Shown here piece by piece: positions 35,560 to 47,030 of a DNA stretch of 64,000 bases; positions within the stretch are counted from its first letter, which is position 1, and each line of letters starts with the position of its first letter. This DNA is from Dromiciops gliroides. Lineage: Eukaryota > Chordata > Mammalia > Microbiotheria > Microbiotheriidae. The stretch is from NCBI RefSeq assembly GCF_019393635.1, contig NC_057861.1:155761544-155825543 (forward strand), given 5' to 3'. The notes under the pieces are model-generated. The model was not told where the DNA came from and did not search any database. It worked only from the letters and a program-made list of their open reading frames with translations. The position numbers and the translations under genes were made by a program.

Positions 35560-36490
35560 AGAAAGTTCCTCATTGAGAAGTCCTTACATAGATGAAAGGA
35601 GTCAAGGGATTGGAATATATGGGGAAGTATTAAATTTATTCACTAAGGGGTTAGATAAGAAAGAGGGGAAGTATAGGCAGTGCAAGAGTGATAACATGGA
35701 TAGGAGCTATAGATGGAAGGATTGGAATCATGGTGAGGTTATTCAAAAGGTTTAGAGAGAGGTGTATAAGAAAAAGAAACAAGAAAAGAAGAAATAATAA
35801 GATTATGATCAGATAAGAATTTCAGCATTTGTGAAGATGGAAATGGAATTCTTGCTAGTGATGGATGGCTATATCAAGGGTATTGTCATCTGGACATAGC
35901 TGACTTGAAGTGGAGGAGTAGGGGATGGGAATTGAGTATACTGAGGAAATGGGAAATTGGAGCATTTAGGGAATGGATTACCAGGCATAATAAAGTCATT
36001 TAGTATAAGGGCAGGATCTGGAGAAGAAAGAAACTGTGAAGCAGGTACTCTACTGATTAAAGAAGGAAGGAGAATGTCCTAGTGGTCAACAACAGTCACC
36101 AGGCTATTGGGTGATACATCTGAATAGCATAAACCTCAAATGTGGAGAGGTTGCTAAGTGACTGAGATAAAGGGAGAATTTGGAAGTGTCAGTGGAGAGT
36201 AAGGAGTAATCTGAATATTCAGTAATGACCAGTAAATCAGAATGTGTGGCGGGGGAATCTAACCAGTACTAGAATGGGGTAGAAAGGGATGAAGTATCAA
36301 TAAAAAGGATCAAAATCTCAGTTAAGTGCAAGAAGATAAAAGGAGTGAAAAAGAAAACATTTTAAGAAGAAAGCAAGTTTGTCAGTTATGGAAGAGGCAT
36401 TCCAGAGGATATTGGAAGGTGTGCATACTTCTGGGAGGGCAAAGGAATATCTCTATAATTAAGAGGAAAAAATTTTCAGGAAATGAGCCA
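35560..36490 (+). other. Purine-rich intronic block, unclassified
   Basis: GA-rich text with a texture like old L2 or retroviral internal sequence, for example TACTCTACTGATTAAAGAAG and GAGAATGTCCTAGTGGTCAA. No open frame or domain can be recognised. Confidence 0.3.
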
Positions 36491-36534
36491 ACAGTAAAGC
36501 CTATGACAAAGTATTTGTAAAAATAGGACAAACT

Positions 36535-36679
36535 GGGGCAGCTAGGTGGCGCAGTGGATAGAGCTATGGCCCTGGAATCAGGAGGACCTGAGTTCAAATC
36601 CGGCCTCAGACATTTAACAGTTACTAGCTGTGTGACCCTGGGCAAGTCACTTAACCCCAATTGCCTCACCAAAAAAAAA
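36535..36679 (+). repeat. WSINE1-like poly-A SINE
   Basis: Near-consensus: GGGGCAGCTAGGTGGCGCAG head and CCCCAATTGCCTCACC plus A-tail. Duplication AAATAGGACAAACT at 36521-36534 and 36680-36693, 14 bp perfect. It is among the least diverged copies here. Confidence 0.95.
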
Positions 36680-36899
36680 AAATAGGACAAACTAGAGATC
36701 CTAATTCAAGGACACAAATTTGACATCTTAACTATCAATGAGACTTGGTGAAATGGGATTTAGGACAGGAACATGGCAGTAGAAGGGTATACCTTGTTCA
36801 AAATTACAGAATATCTGGAAGAGGAGTAGGGCATGGGTTAGATTTTGTAAAAGATGTATATACGCATGTGAGAGAAAATGTAGAAAATTAAGAAGAGAA

Positions 36900-37085
36900 A
36901 AACAGTGGTAAAGACTTAGGATCATTGGATTTAAAGATGGTAAAGGCCTACAACATCATCTACTCCAGAAAACAAAAATTAAAAACAACAACAACAACAA
37001 ATTAAAGCCCAGAATGGTGATTTCAACTGCTCCAGATCATACACATTATAATTAACAGCAAATGAAATCAAGTCCCTAAAGGAAG
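36900..37085 (-). repeat. MIR3-like CORE-SINE, minus
   Basis: AGGATCATTGGATTTAAAGA and GGTAAAGGCCTACAACATCA with an AAC-repeat patch inside. Confidence 0.5.
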
Positions 37086-37665
37086 ATTTAGGCTCGTTAT
37101 AAGGGGGAGGAGGATTTAACAATTCAAACTCTTTCCAAAGTGGGATGGATAGTTTCAATAGGTAGTAAGATCTCTATAATTGGATACCTTAAGGCAAGAC
37201 TGTAATAGTCCAAATCCTTCAGAACCTTCCAGTACCTTCCTCTGTCCAAGCTGTGGGAGAGCAGGGCAAAAACTCTCTTGTTTCCTCAAAGAAATTTCTT
37301 CTGAGGGACTTAGTTGAAAGGCTTCCAACCTAAGCACACTTTCATGTCTTGAACTGGCTCTTTTTAATGGAATATCAAGAGGACATGATAAAGTTTCCTC
37401 AACAATCCAAACATACTTCCTGCACAAAATTATTCTATTTCAGCTAAGAGGTTTCAAGGGCTATTCATACTTAGTCTAGAATCTTTGATTTATTAAGATG
37501 TATTCTCACCAATTTAAGGTTTGAGGGAATAGCTTCTTATCATTTACTTTAAGTGGTTTGGAATAATTGTCTAGTCTGAACCTCATCCTTATATAAGACT
37601 ACACATGTACATTGCTATGGACGGTTTTAATCCTCTTAATGCCAGTGATGAAAACACCTTCAGTG
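37086..37665. other. Intron, nothing recognised
   Basis: No gene or repeat identified. Confidence 0.4.
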
Positions 37666-37667
37666 GA

Positions 37668-37840
37668 TCATAAAATATGAACCTGGAAAGGTCCTTAGAA
37701 ATCATCTGGTCCAAATTTACCAATGAGGAAATTGAGAGACCATATAAAGGTAATAAGTGGTATAACAGGAACTTGAATCCAAGTCATCTGATTGAAAATC
37801 TGATATACTTTCCACTATATATGCTACTAATCAAAGTAGG
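37668..37840 (-). repeat. MIR3-like CORE-SINE, minus
   Basis: GGATCATAAAATATGAACCT, AAATCATCTGGTCCAAATTT, AGGAAATTGAGAGACCA and CTTTCCACTATATATGCTAC. Confidence 0.65.
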
Positions 37841-38380
37841 CTACCCTCCCTGAAGCTTCAACTCAACATCTTCTGATTAGAAAATAGACATGCAGCCTAT
37901 TGCTCTAAGGTACCTAGTATCTCCAGTCTAGTTCATTAATTTCTATTTATGAGTACTGCTCTATAAACAAGAGAACTTAATGAATTCTTGTTAGCAAAAT
38001 GAATCACTGACTTGCTATAAGAACATACACGAAGTCCTCTATAGCAATAATCTATTCATATAGCTGATGTTTTCCACTTACTTTATAGTTGAAGAGGAGA
38101 ATGAGTTCAACATATGACCCAATGATGTCTTCAGAAGTTATTGAGGGAGTTAAATAAGAAAATAAAACAGTGCTCTTGTAAGTGGATTGGTTCTATACTA
38201 AGAGTTTTAAGAGGGCAAAGTAAAACAAAGAGTAAAAGAAGGGATACACTTGATGAATCCATCCTTATTGAAAATCAGAGTATTTGTCCCTATAGCTCAT
38301 TTTCCATTCTCTCTGATTCCAAAGTAATCATATGTGCACATTATTTAAGTTCTCAAGGACAGAATGGAAAGACCATGATC
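37841..38380. other. Intron, nothing recognised
   Basis: No gene or repeat identified. Confidence 0.4.
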
Positions 38381-38384
38381 TGAA

Positions 38385-38440
38385 ATCAGATGACTTGTGT
38401 TTGAGTCTGGGTTCTGCTACTGACTACCTCAGTCATGTTC
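38385..38440 (+). repeat. MIR fragment
   Basis: TTTGAGTCTGGGTTCTGCTA, a short 5' part. Confidence 0.45.
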
Positions 38441-38465
38441 CAAGGTTTATTGTTATTAAAATCTT

Positions 38466-38681
38466 CTGAGCTTAAAGAATGTAATTAAAGGTAGATCAGT
38501 GTATGTGTGTAAGAGAGAGAGAGAATTGGAGTTAAGTGACTTGCCTAGGGTCACACAGTAAGTGTCAAGTGTCTGAGGCTGGATTTGAACCTATGTCCTC
38601 CTGAATCCCGGGCTGATGCTTTATCCACTGCGCCACCTAACTGCCCCTCTATCTACCTTTAATTACATTCTTTAAGCTCAG
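38466..38681. repeat. Perfect 31-bp inverted repeat enclosing a SINE
   Basis: Bases 38466-38496 (beginning CTGAGCTTAAAGAATG) are the exact reverse complement of 38651-38681 (ending CATTCTTTAAGCTCAG). The 154-base loop holds the SINE at 38525-38647. Pairing breaks at both the outer and inner edges, so the arms are exactly 31 bp. Ordinary retroposition gives direct repeats, so this arrangement needs another explanation. Confidence 0.95.
38525..38647 (-). repeat. WSINE1-like SINE without its A-tail, minus
   Basis: Head at 38647 (CACCTAACTGCCCC), CORE GTTAAGTGACTTGCCTAGGG. Where the poly-T start is expected there is TGTGTGTAAGAGAGAGAGAG instead, and no direct target duplication is visible. Confidence 0.85.
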
Positions 38682-38759
38682 GGGATAAAAAGGTGAAATC
38701 TTACAATTATTGACTGGTAATCTTGGCATAAATTCCTGAAAAAAAAACTAGAAAAGTAA

Positions 38760-39000
38760 CTAAACAGGTGGTTTGTGAGCCAAGGAAATATGAATTATTA
38801 TAAGATGGGATGGATTCATCAAGAACAGGTCCTTCCAGGCAAACAGCATATCTTTTTTGGATAGAATTACTAGAGTGCTTTATGAGAGGAATGCTGCAAA
38901 TGTAGGATGCATAGATTTAAAAACCAGCAGTTCCTGTTGGCTTAAGCTGTTGGGAGAAAGAAAACTGAAAAGTATCTACTTCTAGGGAAAAAGACTCAAG
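38760..39000 (+). repeat. L3/CR1 coding-region fragment
   Basis: ATTCATCAAGAACAGGTCCT then TTTTTTGGATAGAATTACTA fits the CR1-clade reverse transcriptase region as seen in marsupial L3 copies. No open frame. Confidence 0.45.
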
Positions 39001-41120
39001 GACTTTTGTGTTCTTGCTGGCAATACTTAATATAGGTTTTTTTTCTTCCTTCTTCCTGCTTCTGCTATATGTGGGAGAAATATAAATGCATGACAACATA
39101 GAGCCTAGAATACCAGGGAAAGCACAAGACATTCCCAGATGATACATAAGTAATCCAAGGCCTTCCCCAGATAGTATATTTGTGGTGTATGTCTGTTGCT
39201 GAGAAAGCTCTTAGCCTGGTTGTGTACCAAAAGGTGAGGACAGACTTGTGAAAAGGAATCTGAATATAAGTGAGTTGATAAAAGAGAAGTTATGGGATAG
39301 AGAAAAATATCAAATTTTAGCTTAGGTTGTTTATTTTTATTATTAATTATTATCTAGAATTTTTGGAAATAATGATTTACTTTACTGGGTAAAGATAAAA
39401 TAAATTTGTATGCCTACTGGAATGTGTTAATGTTGGGACCCCTAGCCAAGGCAGATTAATACCACCTTGTGCCAACATAATATTTCAAGTGCTATTTTCT
39501 TGTCCAGTTTAATGAATAAAACTCAGAGATATCCTTGGAAATTAATATATGGCAGAGCTATCTAGGGGTGTTTAATTTAAAGGAAGTTGGAAGGCAGAAA
39601 TTGACTTCACTCAGCCATCTAAAAAAATCTAGATAATGCATGAGAAATTAAGTGCAGCAAATTATGTGTATCTTTTTTGTTATCCAAGTTTCAAAACTTT
39701 CAGCCTGATCCCTCAACCACATATCTTACTTGAGTCTGGTGTCCTGATGAATTTGATCTTTGTGCTGATGTAGAAACCACTTTCTGCCTCTTCGTATTCC
39801 CCCTCTGTTCATTAATTCTGAAGATTATCACAGACCATTCCTGTACAACTTAGTTTCTTCCTTTCTTTGCTCTTTTCCCAAGGAGGTTTCATAATTCCAT
39901 AGAAACTGCTCAATTGCTAATCTTTGCAAGTTTCATCTCCATTACAGAGCATGTTGAGTGTGGGGTTGGAACAGTGCAAACCCTTTCAAGTTAAACTTAT
40001 AAGCCCAATAATGAAAGTGATGGTAACTTATAGGCAGAAAACATTAGGGAGAAATGCTACCCCTAGTGCTAGGGAGGCAGGTTGGGATTTCTCAGTATCT
40101 TTTCCTCCTACTTTGCCTGAAGTGACATTCCCAGAGGGATAAAGAACTGTGAAATTCTATAAATATCTTTTGATCTAATTAGTGCTGCCAAATATTTGGA
40201 CAAATGAATAAAATCCATGGAAAATGAAGCCAGGGCCTATGCACCAGGGAAAACTTGAGGACCACTGAGGTGGTTGAATTGTAATTTAAATTATTCTAAT
40301 TTGTACCTTTAGAGATTATAGCCAAAGCGACTTCAGTGATTAGAAGCATAAGGTTTAGGCAAAATTTTGAAATAGGAAAAAAATATCGTTAGTCCTTTCC
40401 TCCTGTTTTGCATAAATGTCCTTCTTCAAGCTACTAGATAACAATAACTTAAAATGTTATTTGAATTTTAATGAGGTCATCTTGAAAACAGGGGTATGTT
40501 TTTGATCTGTACCCCTCTTGTCTGATTAGCCCAGCATACAAATAGGAGCATTATTTACACTATTAAAAACTTTTGTTTTTTTCTTTTTAAATTATCTGTC
40601 ACCTGCAGGCCCATACTTATCCCCCTTCATTCAGAACTTCCATGAAGTCATGAAGCTATCAATGTGGGTACTCCTAGTGATTCATATATCCATCTATACC
40701 TTTTTATCCTGTGTGACTTTCACCGACATCCTTTCGCAAATCTTCCAGAGGGTTTAACCAACATAACAGGGAAATAACTCTGGAGTTCTTAACCGTGAAT
40801 GGAAACCAGTGGAGGACTAAGACTGCCTTTCCTTTGATTATATGTCATTCTCTCTACATTCCTGGCCTACTTTCTTTCTCTTGATACATTTCTCTGATAT
40901 TCTTTATGCCACATCACCAACACAATACTTTCTTGTTTATTTTCTACACCTTCCTTCTCCTCTTCCTCCCCCCACCAAGTGCTTCTTTATTGACTTTTGG
41001 ATGACTAAGACTTTAATTCTCCAGAAACCATGTTACTTCATGACTTGCAGCAATGCAACATCACCAGAAGACTGATATTTAAAAACATGAGTTTTTATTT
41101 CAGGGACAAGTTTGAAGTAA
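39001..41120. other. Intron, nothing recognised
   Basis: About 2.1 kb without a recognised repeat or exon. Confidence 0.4.
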
Positions 41121-41137
41121 AAAATATTGTCATTCCT

Positions 41138-41280
41138 GGGGGACAGCTAGGTGGTGCAGTGGATAAAGCACCAGCCCAGGATTCAGGAGGACCTGAGTTC
41201 AAATCTGACCTCAGACACTTGACACTTGCTAGCTGTGTGACTCTGGGCAAGTCACTTAACCCCCGTTGCCCCATAAAAAA
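41138..41280 (+). repeat. WSINE1-like poly-A SINE
   Basis: GGACAGCTAGGTGGTGCAGT head and a short A-tail. Flanks AAATATTGTCATTCC (about 41122) and AAATTTGTCATTTCC (about 41278) are a diverged duplication. Confidence 0.85.
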
Positions 41281-41921
41281 TTTGTCATTTCCCAAATGCT
41301 ACCTACTGTATTACTCTTATTCAATTCAGAGGCCATTTCATTGACCTTTTATGGTATTTGTTAAAGATATGTATTGACCATCAGGATGGTGAAACATTTA
41401 TTATTGAAGACTTAAAGCTCTTTATTCCCCTCAATATTTTGTTGGTTTGTTGGCTCCCTTAAAACTTTGCCATTAAATGACTTGGAGGTTATTGGCTTAA
41501 TTGGGTCTCTCAACAAGATTTCTTCTAAATCTTTTCCTCCCATTATCCCTGTTTTAGGAAAGCATACTATAATAACATTCCACCACTCTATTCCATAAAA
41601 TTTTATCAGTTTTCTTTCTGCACTAGTTTTGCTTTTGGTTACAATTAGGTGGTTAGACTATACATGGACAGGTGGTCCATTAATACCCCCTTAATAATCA
41701 TTTCCTCTCTATTGGAATATTATCTATTTCTTTTTTGTGATATTATCCCTTTCACAAATATTTAGAGTCTCTTATCTTATAGACCATAGTATTCATGGTA
41801 TTTTGAAATGAACCCTCTGGATGTGCTTAACAACCTTTGGCATCTCTTGCTTCTTATTCCCAAGCTGTGTTTTCTGCAATTTTTTCCCCTGTCCATCCTT
41901 ATAAACCTGTTAACATATTTT
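41281..41921. other. Intron, nothing recognised
   Basis: No gene or repeat identified. Confidence 0.4.
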
Positions 41922-42337
41922 TGTTGTTGTTGTTGTTCAGTTGTTTCAATCATATTCAACTCTTTGCAACCCATTTTGACTTTTCTTGGCAAAGATATTT
42001 GAATGATTTGCAATTTTCTTCTCCAGCTCATTTTATAGATGAGGAACTGAGTCAAACATAATAAGTGACTTGCCCAGGGTGTAGCTGCCTAGTAATGATC
42101 TGAAGCCATATTTGAACTCATAAAGATGAATCTTCCTGGGGAAGCTAGGTGGTACAGTGGATAGAGCACCGGCCCTGGAGTCAGGAGGACCTGAGTTCAA
42201 ATTTGGCCTCAGACACTTAACACTTACTAACTGTGTGACCCTGGGAAAGTCACTCAACCCCAATTGCCTCACCAAAAAAAAAAGATGAATCTTCCTGATT
42301 CCAAGCCCAGTACTCTATCCATTACATCACCAAGATG
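41922..42337 (-). repeat. BovB-tailed SINE, minus, split by a younger SINE
   Basis: GTTGTTGTTCAGTTGTTTC, GGCAAAGATATTTGAATG, CTTCTCCAGCTCATTTTATA and AAGTGACTTGCCCAGGG, then after the insertion GATTCCAAGCCCAGTACTCT and ATCCATTACATCACC. Removing 42139-42297 restores the expected order. Confidence 0.9.
42139..42280 (+). repeat. WSINE1-like poly-A SINE nested in another SINE
   Basis: Complete with A-tail. The 17-bp duplication AAAGATGAATCTTCCTG at 42122-42138 and 42281-42297 is perfect, so poly-A SINE activity post-dates this BovB-tailed copy. Confidence 0.95.
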
Positions 42338-43515
42338 TTATCATTATGTTAACATACAGGTTGATTTAATTTCAAAGTTCTTTCTTTTTATCCCTGAGTT
42401 TAGCACAGTGCTTTTTGTTGTTGCTGCTGCTGTGGACATCATGATGAAAACAGTGACAACAAAAATGATGGTGGTGGTGGTAAATGCTCCTGGAACAATT
42501 GAGTCTTAGGGAAAACTTCCCTTCCGTTTAGGGAAACTAGCCCACCCTATATGGCCGTAGAATTGGTAAGCTCAGGAAAAGGCTTGAACCTTAACCTTCT
42601 GGACTGATTAAGTCTCAAGAACTAAACCTTTTCTTCCTTTTAAGAAAAAAAGTGGACCAGTTTAAGTGGCAGATATTACTCCTACCACAATATGGATCTC
42701 ACAGATCTGTATTCCATTTTCCCTGACACTTTACCAAAGAATGCTTTGTGGAGGAATTGGAATTTAAGCTGCTCTTTAAAGGAGGGAAAGTAAATGCACT
42801 TCAATATTTTTCAATGAATAAACATAAAAATATAATTATTTTGAAAAATCATGTGTAATTGAAATTGAATGGTTCTCTAATGGTTTACATTTATCTCAAC
42901 TACTGCTCTTTTAATTTTTGGAATATATTTGTAGTCTCAGTGTCTGACATAGGCAGTGATAGCATTTTCCGAAATAAAGAGCATTTAAATTTTTTTTCAA
43001 AACTGTAAGGAAGTCAATTTGCCCTCTAACAGTGAGCTTTGTTATATGGAAGATGTGTAACTGATTTATGAAATAACATGACTCTATATAGGGCAACCCT
43101 ACTCAAATCAAAACAGGATTTCATGCACTAAATATTATCTTTTTAAACATAATTATTGAATCAATTGATCCACAATAGACATATACAACCAACCCTTCCC
43201 CAAATTATGACTACTGTTTATAACCATACCAGGAAGGAAGACTAATATCTCTAGTGTGAGTTCTTGAATTAAAGTTAAAATACTTTGCACATGTCAGTCA
43301 AGTTAAAAAAAAAAGTTGCTTTGTGTAACAGGGGAAGACATTATAACCATTTACTCTATATCATCTGTAGTAGGTATGTAAAAATTTTGTTTTGTTATTC
43401 CACCTCCCTTTCCCCCATCTTCATATTTAGAGGTAAAATCCCGTTAACACTAGAAATTTATTCTATACTCTTGCTGTCCTTGCTGCCTTGAACGAATCAA
43501 TTTTTTTTCACTTTC
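42338..43515. other. Intron, nothing recognised
   Basis: A GCT/GTG-rich patch lies at about 42415-42482; otherwise AT-rich with no feature. Confidence 0.4.
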
Positions 43516-43519
43516 TCCA

Positions 43520-43750
43520 CCTCAGTTAAATTATCTGTCTTATTTTGGGGTAGCTCAAATTGTTCTTTTTATAGCAACTTGAAGTGTGTTACACAGCTTC
43601 TACCAATTGCTCTTACTTTTACCCTCTGGATACTCAGGCTTCCTTATGATAGTCCTTCAAATTTTTGAAGAAGGTTATGTACACTCAAGTTTCCTGTTTT
43701 TAGGCTTAATATTTTCAGTTCTTTATAAATCATTCCATAAAAATAAATGA
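43520..43750 (+). repeat. L3/CR1 3' region fragment
   Basis: GTAGCTCAAATTGTTC, CCAATTGCTCTTACTTTTAC, CCCTCTGGATACTCAGG and TCCTTCAAATTTTTGAAGA follow the same order as the copy at 31830. Confidence 0.6.
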
Positions 43751-43794
43751 ATGGTTATCACATCCTTCCATGTCCTAATGGAGAAAAGGGAATC

Positions 43795-43904
43795 AATCAC
43801 CAAATATTTATTTAGCCCTTGCTGTGTGACCTGGCACTCTACTTGATGCTGGGGGTACAAATAAATAAATAAAACAGTTCCTGCCCTCAAGGACGTTATA
43901 TTCT
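43795..43904 (+). repeat. L2, left part of a copy split by a HAL1-like element
   Basis: CCAAATATTTATTTAGCCCT, GATGCTGGGGGTACAAATA and GTTCCTGCCCTCAAGGACGT, then the target TTATATTCT at 43896-43904. Confidence 0.8.
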
Positions 43905-45121
43905 TTTATTTCATTTTATTTTTTGTTCAGTATTTTATTGTTTTCCAGTTACATGTAAGGATAGTTTTCAACATTTGTTTTCATAGGATTTTTAATTCCC
44001 AATTTTTCCCACTCTCCCTTCCTTCCCTTTTCCCCAAGACAGAAAGCAATCTAATATAGGTTATCACATTAAACATATTTCTGCATTAGTCATATTGTGA
44101 AAGAAGAGTCAGAGCACAAGGGAAAAAGCTCAAAAAAGAAGGAAAAAAAACAGCCCCAAAGTAGAAACAGTATGGTTCAATCTGCATTCATAAACCACAG
44201 CTCTTTTTTTTCTGGATTTTGAGAACATTTTCTATTATGAAGTTCTTTGAAATTTATGCATCATTGCATTGCTAAAAAGAGCCAAGTTGAACACCATTGT
44301 TCATCACACAATGTTGCTTTTACTGTATAAAATGTTCTCCTGGTTCTGCTCCTCTCAGCATCAGTTCATGTAAGTCCTCCCAGGTTTCTCTGAACTCCTC
44401 CTGCTCATCATTACTTTTCACATTGATTTTTTTAAAACTTTGTGTTCTAAATTTTCTTCTTCCCTCCCTCCTCTTCCCTTCCTATGAAATGCAGCAATTC
44501 AATATAATTCATATATGTGCAGTTTTGCAAAACATCTTCTCATTAGTCAAGTTGTGAAAGAAAATAGACAAAATACCTCTTTAGAAAGAGGAGCAAACAA
44601 ATAAAATTATACTTCAATTTGTATTCAGATACCATCAGTTCTAACTCTGTCGATTTGCATTTTTCATACATCCTTCTGATAGCATCCTGCTCATCATTTC
44701 TTTCACAGTTACTATTGCTAACTGTATTACCCTCCATCTTATTCCCTCCCCTTGATATTTACTCTATTTTGTATCTTCCTTTATCCAATCCCTCCTTGAA
44801 AGTGTTTTGCTTTTTCCTGCCTCATTCCCTAATCTGCCCTTCCTTCCATTGCCTCCCCCCCATCCCCTTCCCCTCCCACTTTCCCACGGGACAAGATATA
44901 TTACTATACTCTGTTGAGTGTGTATGTTATTCTCTCTTTGAGCCAATTCTGATGAGAGTAAGGCTCACTCACTCCCCTGCTCCTTCCCCATATTCCCCTC
45001 TACTCCATTAGCTTTTTCTTGTTTCTTTTATGTGAGCTACTTTTCGCCAGTCCACCTCTCCCTTTCCCTTTCTTCCACTGCATTCCTCTTACCCTTTAAC
45101 TTTATTTTAAAGATGTCATCA

Positions 45122-45210
45122 TGGGTCAGCTAGGTGACACAGTGGACAAAGCACCAGTTCTGTACCCAGCAGGCCCTGAGTACCCCCTGCCTGCCCCACA
45201 AAAAAAAGGA
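45122..45210 (+). repeat. Internally deleted poly-A SINE in the HAL1-like element
   Basis: GGTCAGCTAGGTGACACAGT head and CAGGCCCTGAGT, but the CORE is missing. It passes straight into a CCTGCCTGCCCCACA plus A-tail end. Confidence 0.65.
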
Positions 45211-45368
45211 TAAACAAAAATTAAATGCTTTACAGATATCATCCCTTCATAGTCGATTCACACTTGTGCACTTTGTCTAAGTATATTCCTTTCAGCTGCC
45301 CTAATACTGAGAAAGATCTTATGAGTTAAAAGTATTATGTTCACATGTAGGAATGTAAACAGTTTAAT

Positions 45369-45515
45369 TTTTTTTTTTTGGTGAGGCAATTGGGGTTAAG
45401 TGACTTGCCTAGGGTCACACAGCTAGTAAGTATCAAGTGCCTGAAGCCGGATTTGAACTCAGGTCCTCCTGACTCCAGAGCCGGTGCTCTATCCACTGTG
45501 CCACCTAGCTGCCCC
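45369..45515 (-). repeat. WSINE1-like poly-A SINE in the HAL1-like element, minus
   Basis: Full length; duplication AACAGTTTAAT at 45358-45368 and 45516-45526, 11 bp perfect. It is younger than the HAL1-like insertion. Confidence 0.95.
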
Positions 45516-45568
45516 AACAGTTTAATCTTTTAATGTCCCTCATGATTTGTTTTTCCTGTTTATCTTTT

Positions 45569-46548
45569 TTATGCTTCTCTGGGGTCTTGTATTTGAAAGT
45601 CAAATTTCCTATTCAGTTCAGGTCTTTTCATCACAAATGACTGAAAGCCCTCTTTTTCAATGAAGTCCCATTTTTTCCCCTGAAAGATTATATAATCAGT
45701 TTTGCTGGGTAGGTAACTTTTGGCTGTAGTCCCAGTTCCTTTGCTCTCTAGAATATCATATTCCATGACCTCTGCTCCTTTAATGTAGATGCTACTAGAT
45801 CTTGTTTTATCCTTACTGTAGCTCAACAGTATTTTAATTCATTGTTTCTAGATGTGTGCCAAATTTTCTGCTTGAACTGGGGTCTCTGCAATTTGGCTAT
45901 ATTATTCCTGGAAGTTTTCCTTTTGGGATCTTTTAGGAGGTGATCAGTGGATACTTTCAATTTCTATTATACTTTCTGCTTCTAGAATGTCAGGGCAATT
46001 TTCCCTGATAATTTCTTGGAAGATGATGTCTAGGCTCTTTTTTTTTTTTTTTTGATCATGGCTTTCAGGTAGTCCAATGATTTTCAAATGATTTCTCCTG
46101 GATCTATTTTCCAGGCCCACTGTTTTTCCAACGAGATATTTCATATCACCCTCTATTTTTTTTATTCAATTGGATTTGCTTTACTGTGTCTTGGTTTCTC
46201 ATAAAGTTACTAGTTTCCATTTGCTCAATCCTAATTCTTAGGCTTTTGTATCTCCTTTTACATTTGGCTTTTCCAGTTGTTGACTTTGTTCTCATGACTC
46301 TCCTGCATTACTCTCATTTCTCTTTCCATTCTTTCCTCCATCTCTTTAAATCTTCCTTCTATCTCTCTTCGTTTCTCTTCAAAGTCCTTTTTGAGTGCTT
46401 CCATGTTCTGAGACCAATTCATATTTTTCTTGGAAGCTTTGGATGTTGGAGCTTTGACTTTGTTATTATCTTCTTCTGAGGCTATATTCTGGCCTACCCC
46501 TCCCCCAAAGAAGCTGTCTACCGCGCACTGTTTTCTTTGCCTACTCAT
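45569..46548 (-). pseudogene. L1/HAL1 ORF1 protein remnant
   Basis: ORF1p is an RNA-binding retrotransposition chaperone. Three frame-shifted pieces occur in the expected order. The N-terminal part at 46548-46258 begins MSRQRKQ and carries a heptad-like Glu/Lys/Met-rich coiled coil (MEERMEREMRVM). The RRM-like part at 46144-45944 has LENRSRRNHLKIIGLPES. The C-terminal domain at 45826-45569 has RSSSIYIKGAEVMEYDIL. Frameshifts and a run of Lys codons from a homopolymer (about 46040) inactivate it. Confidence 0.75.
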
Positions 46549-47030
46549 CTCTAACCAGAAGCCGGTGTCTGATTGAAATCTGATTCTCTGTGGTCAGAAG
46601 CTTGGCATGCCTGTGTACCTTCCCCACTGGGCTGCCACTACTTGATTTGGCCTACTGGTTCAGAACCAGGGAGCTTCTCTCCAACTCCAGCAGAGACTGC
46701 AGCCACTTCACCTTGGCCAACCACGGAATCCCCTCAGTGCTCTGTGAGCTGAGCCTCAGAAGAAGCCACTGGCACAGAAGACTACTAGACCCTGGAGACC
46801 TGGTCTGTTTCTGGCTGGATCTGGACCATGCTGAGCTCCTCTCTCAGCCTGATCAGCATGTGATCCCAATTATCATCTTTGGCAGGAAAATAATCTCACT
46901 CAGTTCTTATGTGCATTGGGCTGTTCTCTATTTTCTTTTTTTAAAAATGGCATTATTTGGGAGTAAGTGGACAGGTTTATCTGGAGCTTGCCAGAGTCAC
47001 AGCCTCTCCTCCTCCATCTTGGCAGGGAAC

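Larger units (their letters stand above)
43905..47030 (-). mobile_element. HAL1-like (ORF1-only L1) retroposon, nearly full length, minus
   Basis: On the minus strand, in order: a 5' end with CCAAGATGGAGGAGGAGAGG near 47020; a leader of about 0.45 kb; a broken ORF1 (46548 to 45569); then a long 3' region without ORF2. The 3' terminus is L1-like (CAAATGTTGAAAACTATCC) with AATAAA (minus reading of 43934-43939) and an A-rich end. Direct repeats TTATATTCT (43896-43904) and TTATATTTT (47031-47039) flank it, and the flanks join into one continuous L2. Absence of an ORF2 region of several kb fits HAL1 (half-L1) elements. An L1 with a large internal deletion is the alternative. Confidence 0.75.

Noticed and set aside
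36535..36600. tRNA-like head with A/B-box resemblance
   Set aside because: It is the tRNA-derived promoter of a SINE, not a tRNA gene; it is followed by the CORE and an A-tail and flanked by a target duplication.
36382..36690. Family of similar short peptides (QLGLSDLPRVTQLV type) recurring at several loci
   Set aside because: They recur because the same SINE is translated antisense at 18.5, 36.5, 41.1, 42.1 and 61.2 kb; not a gene family.
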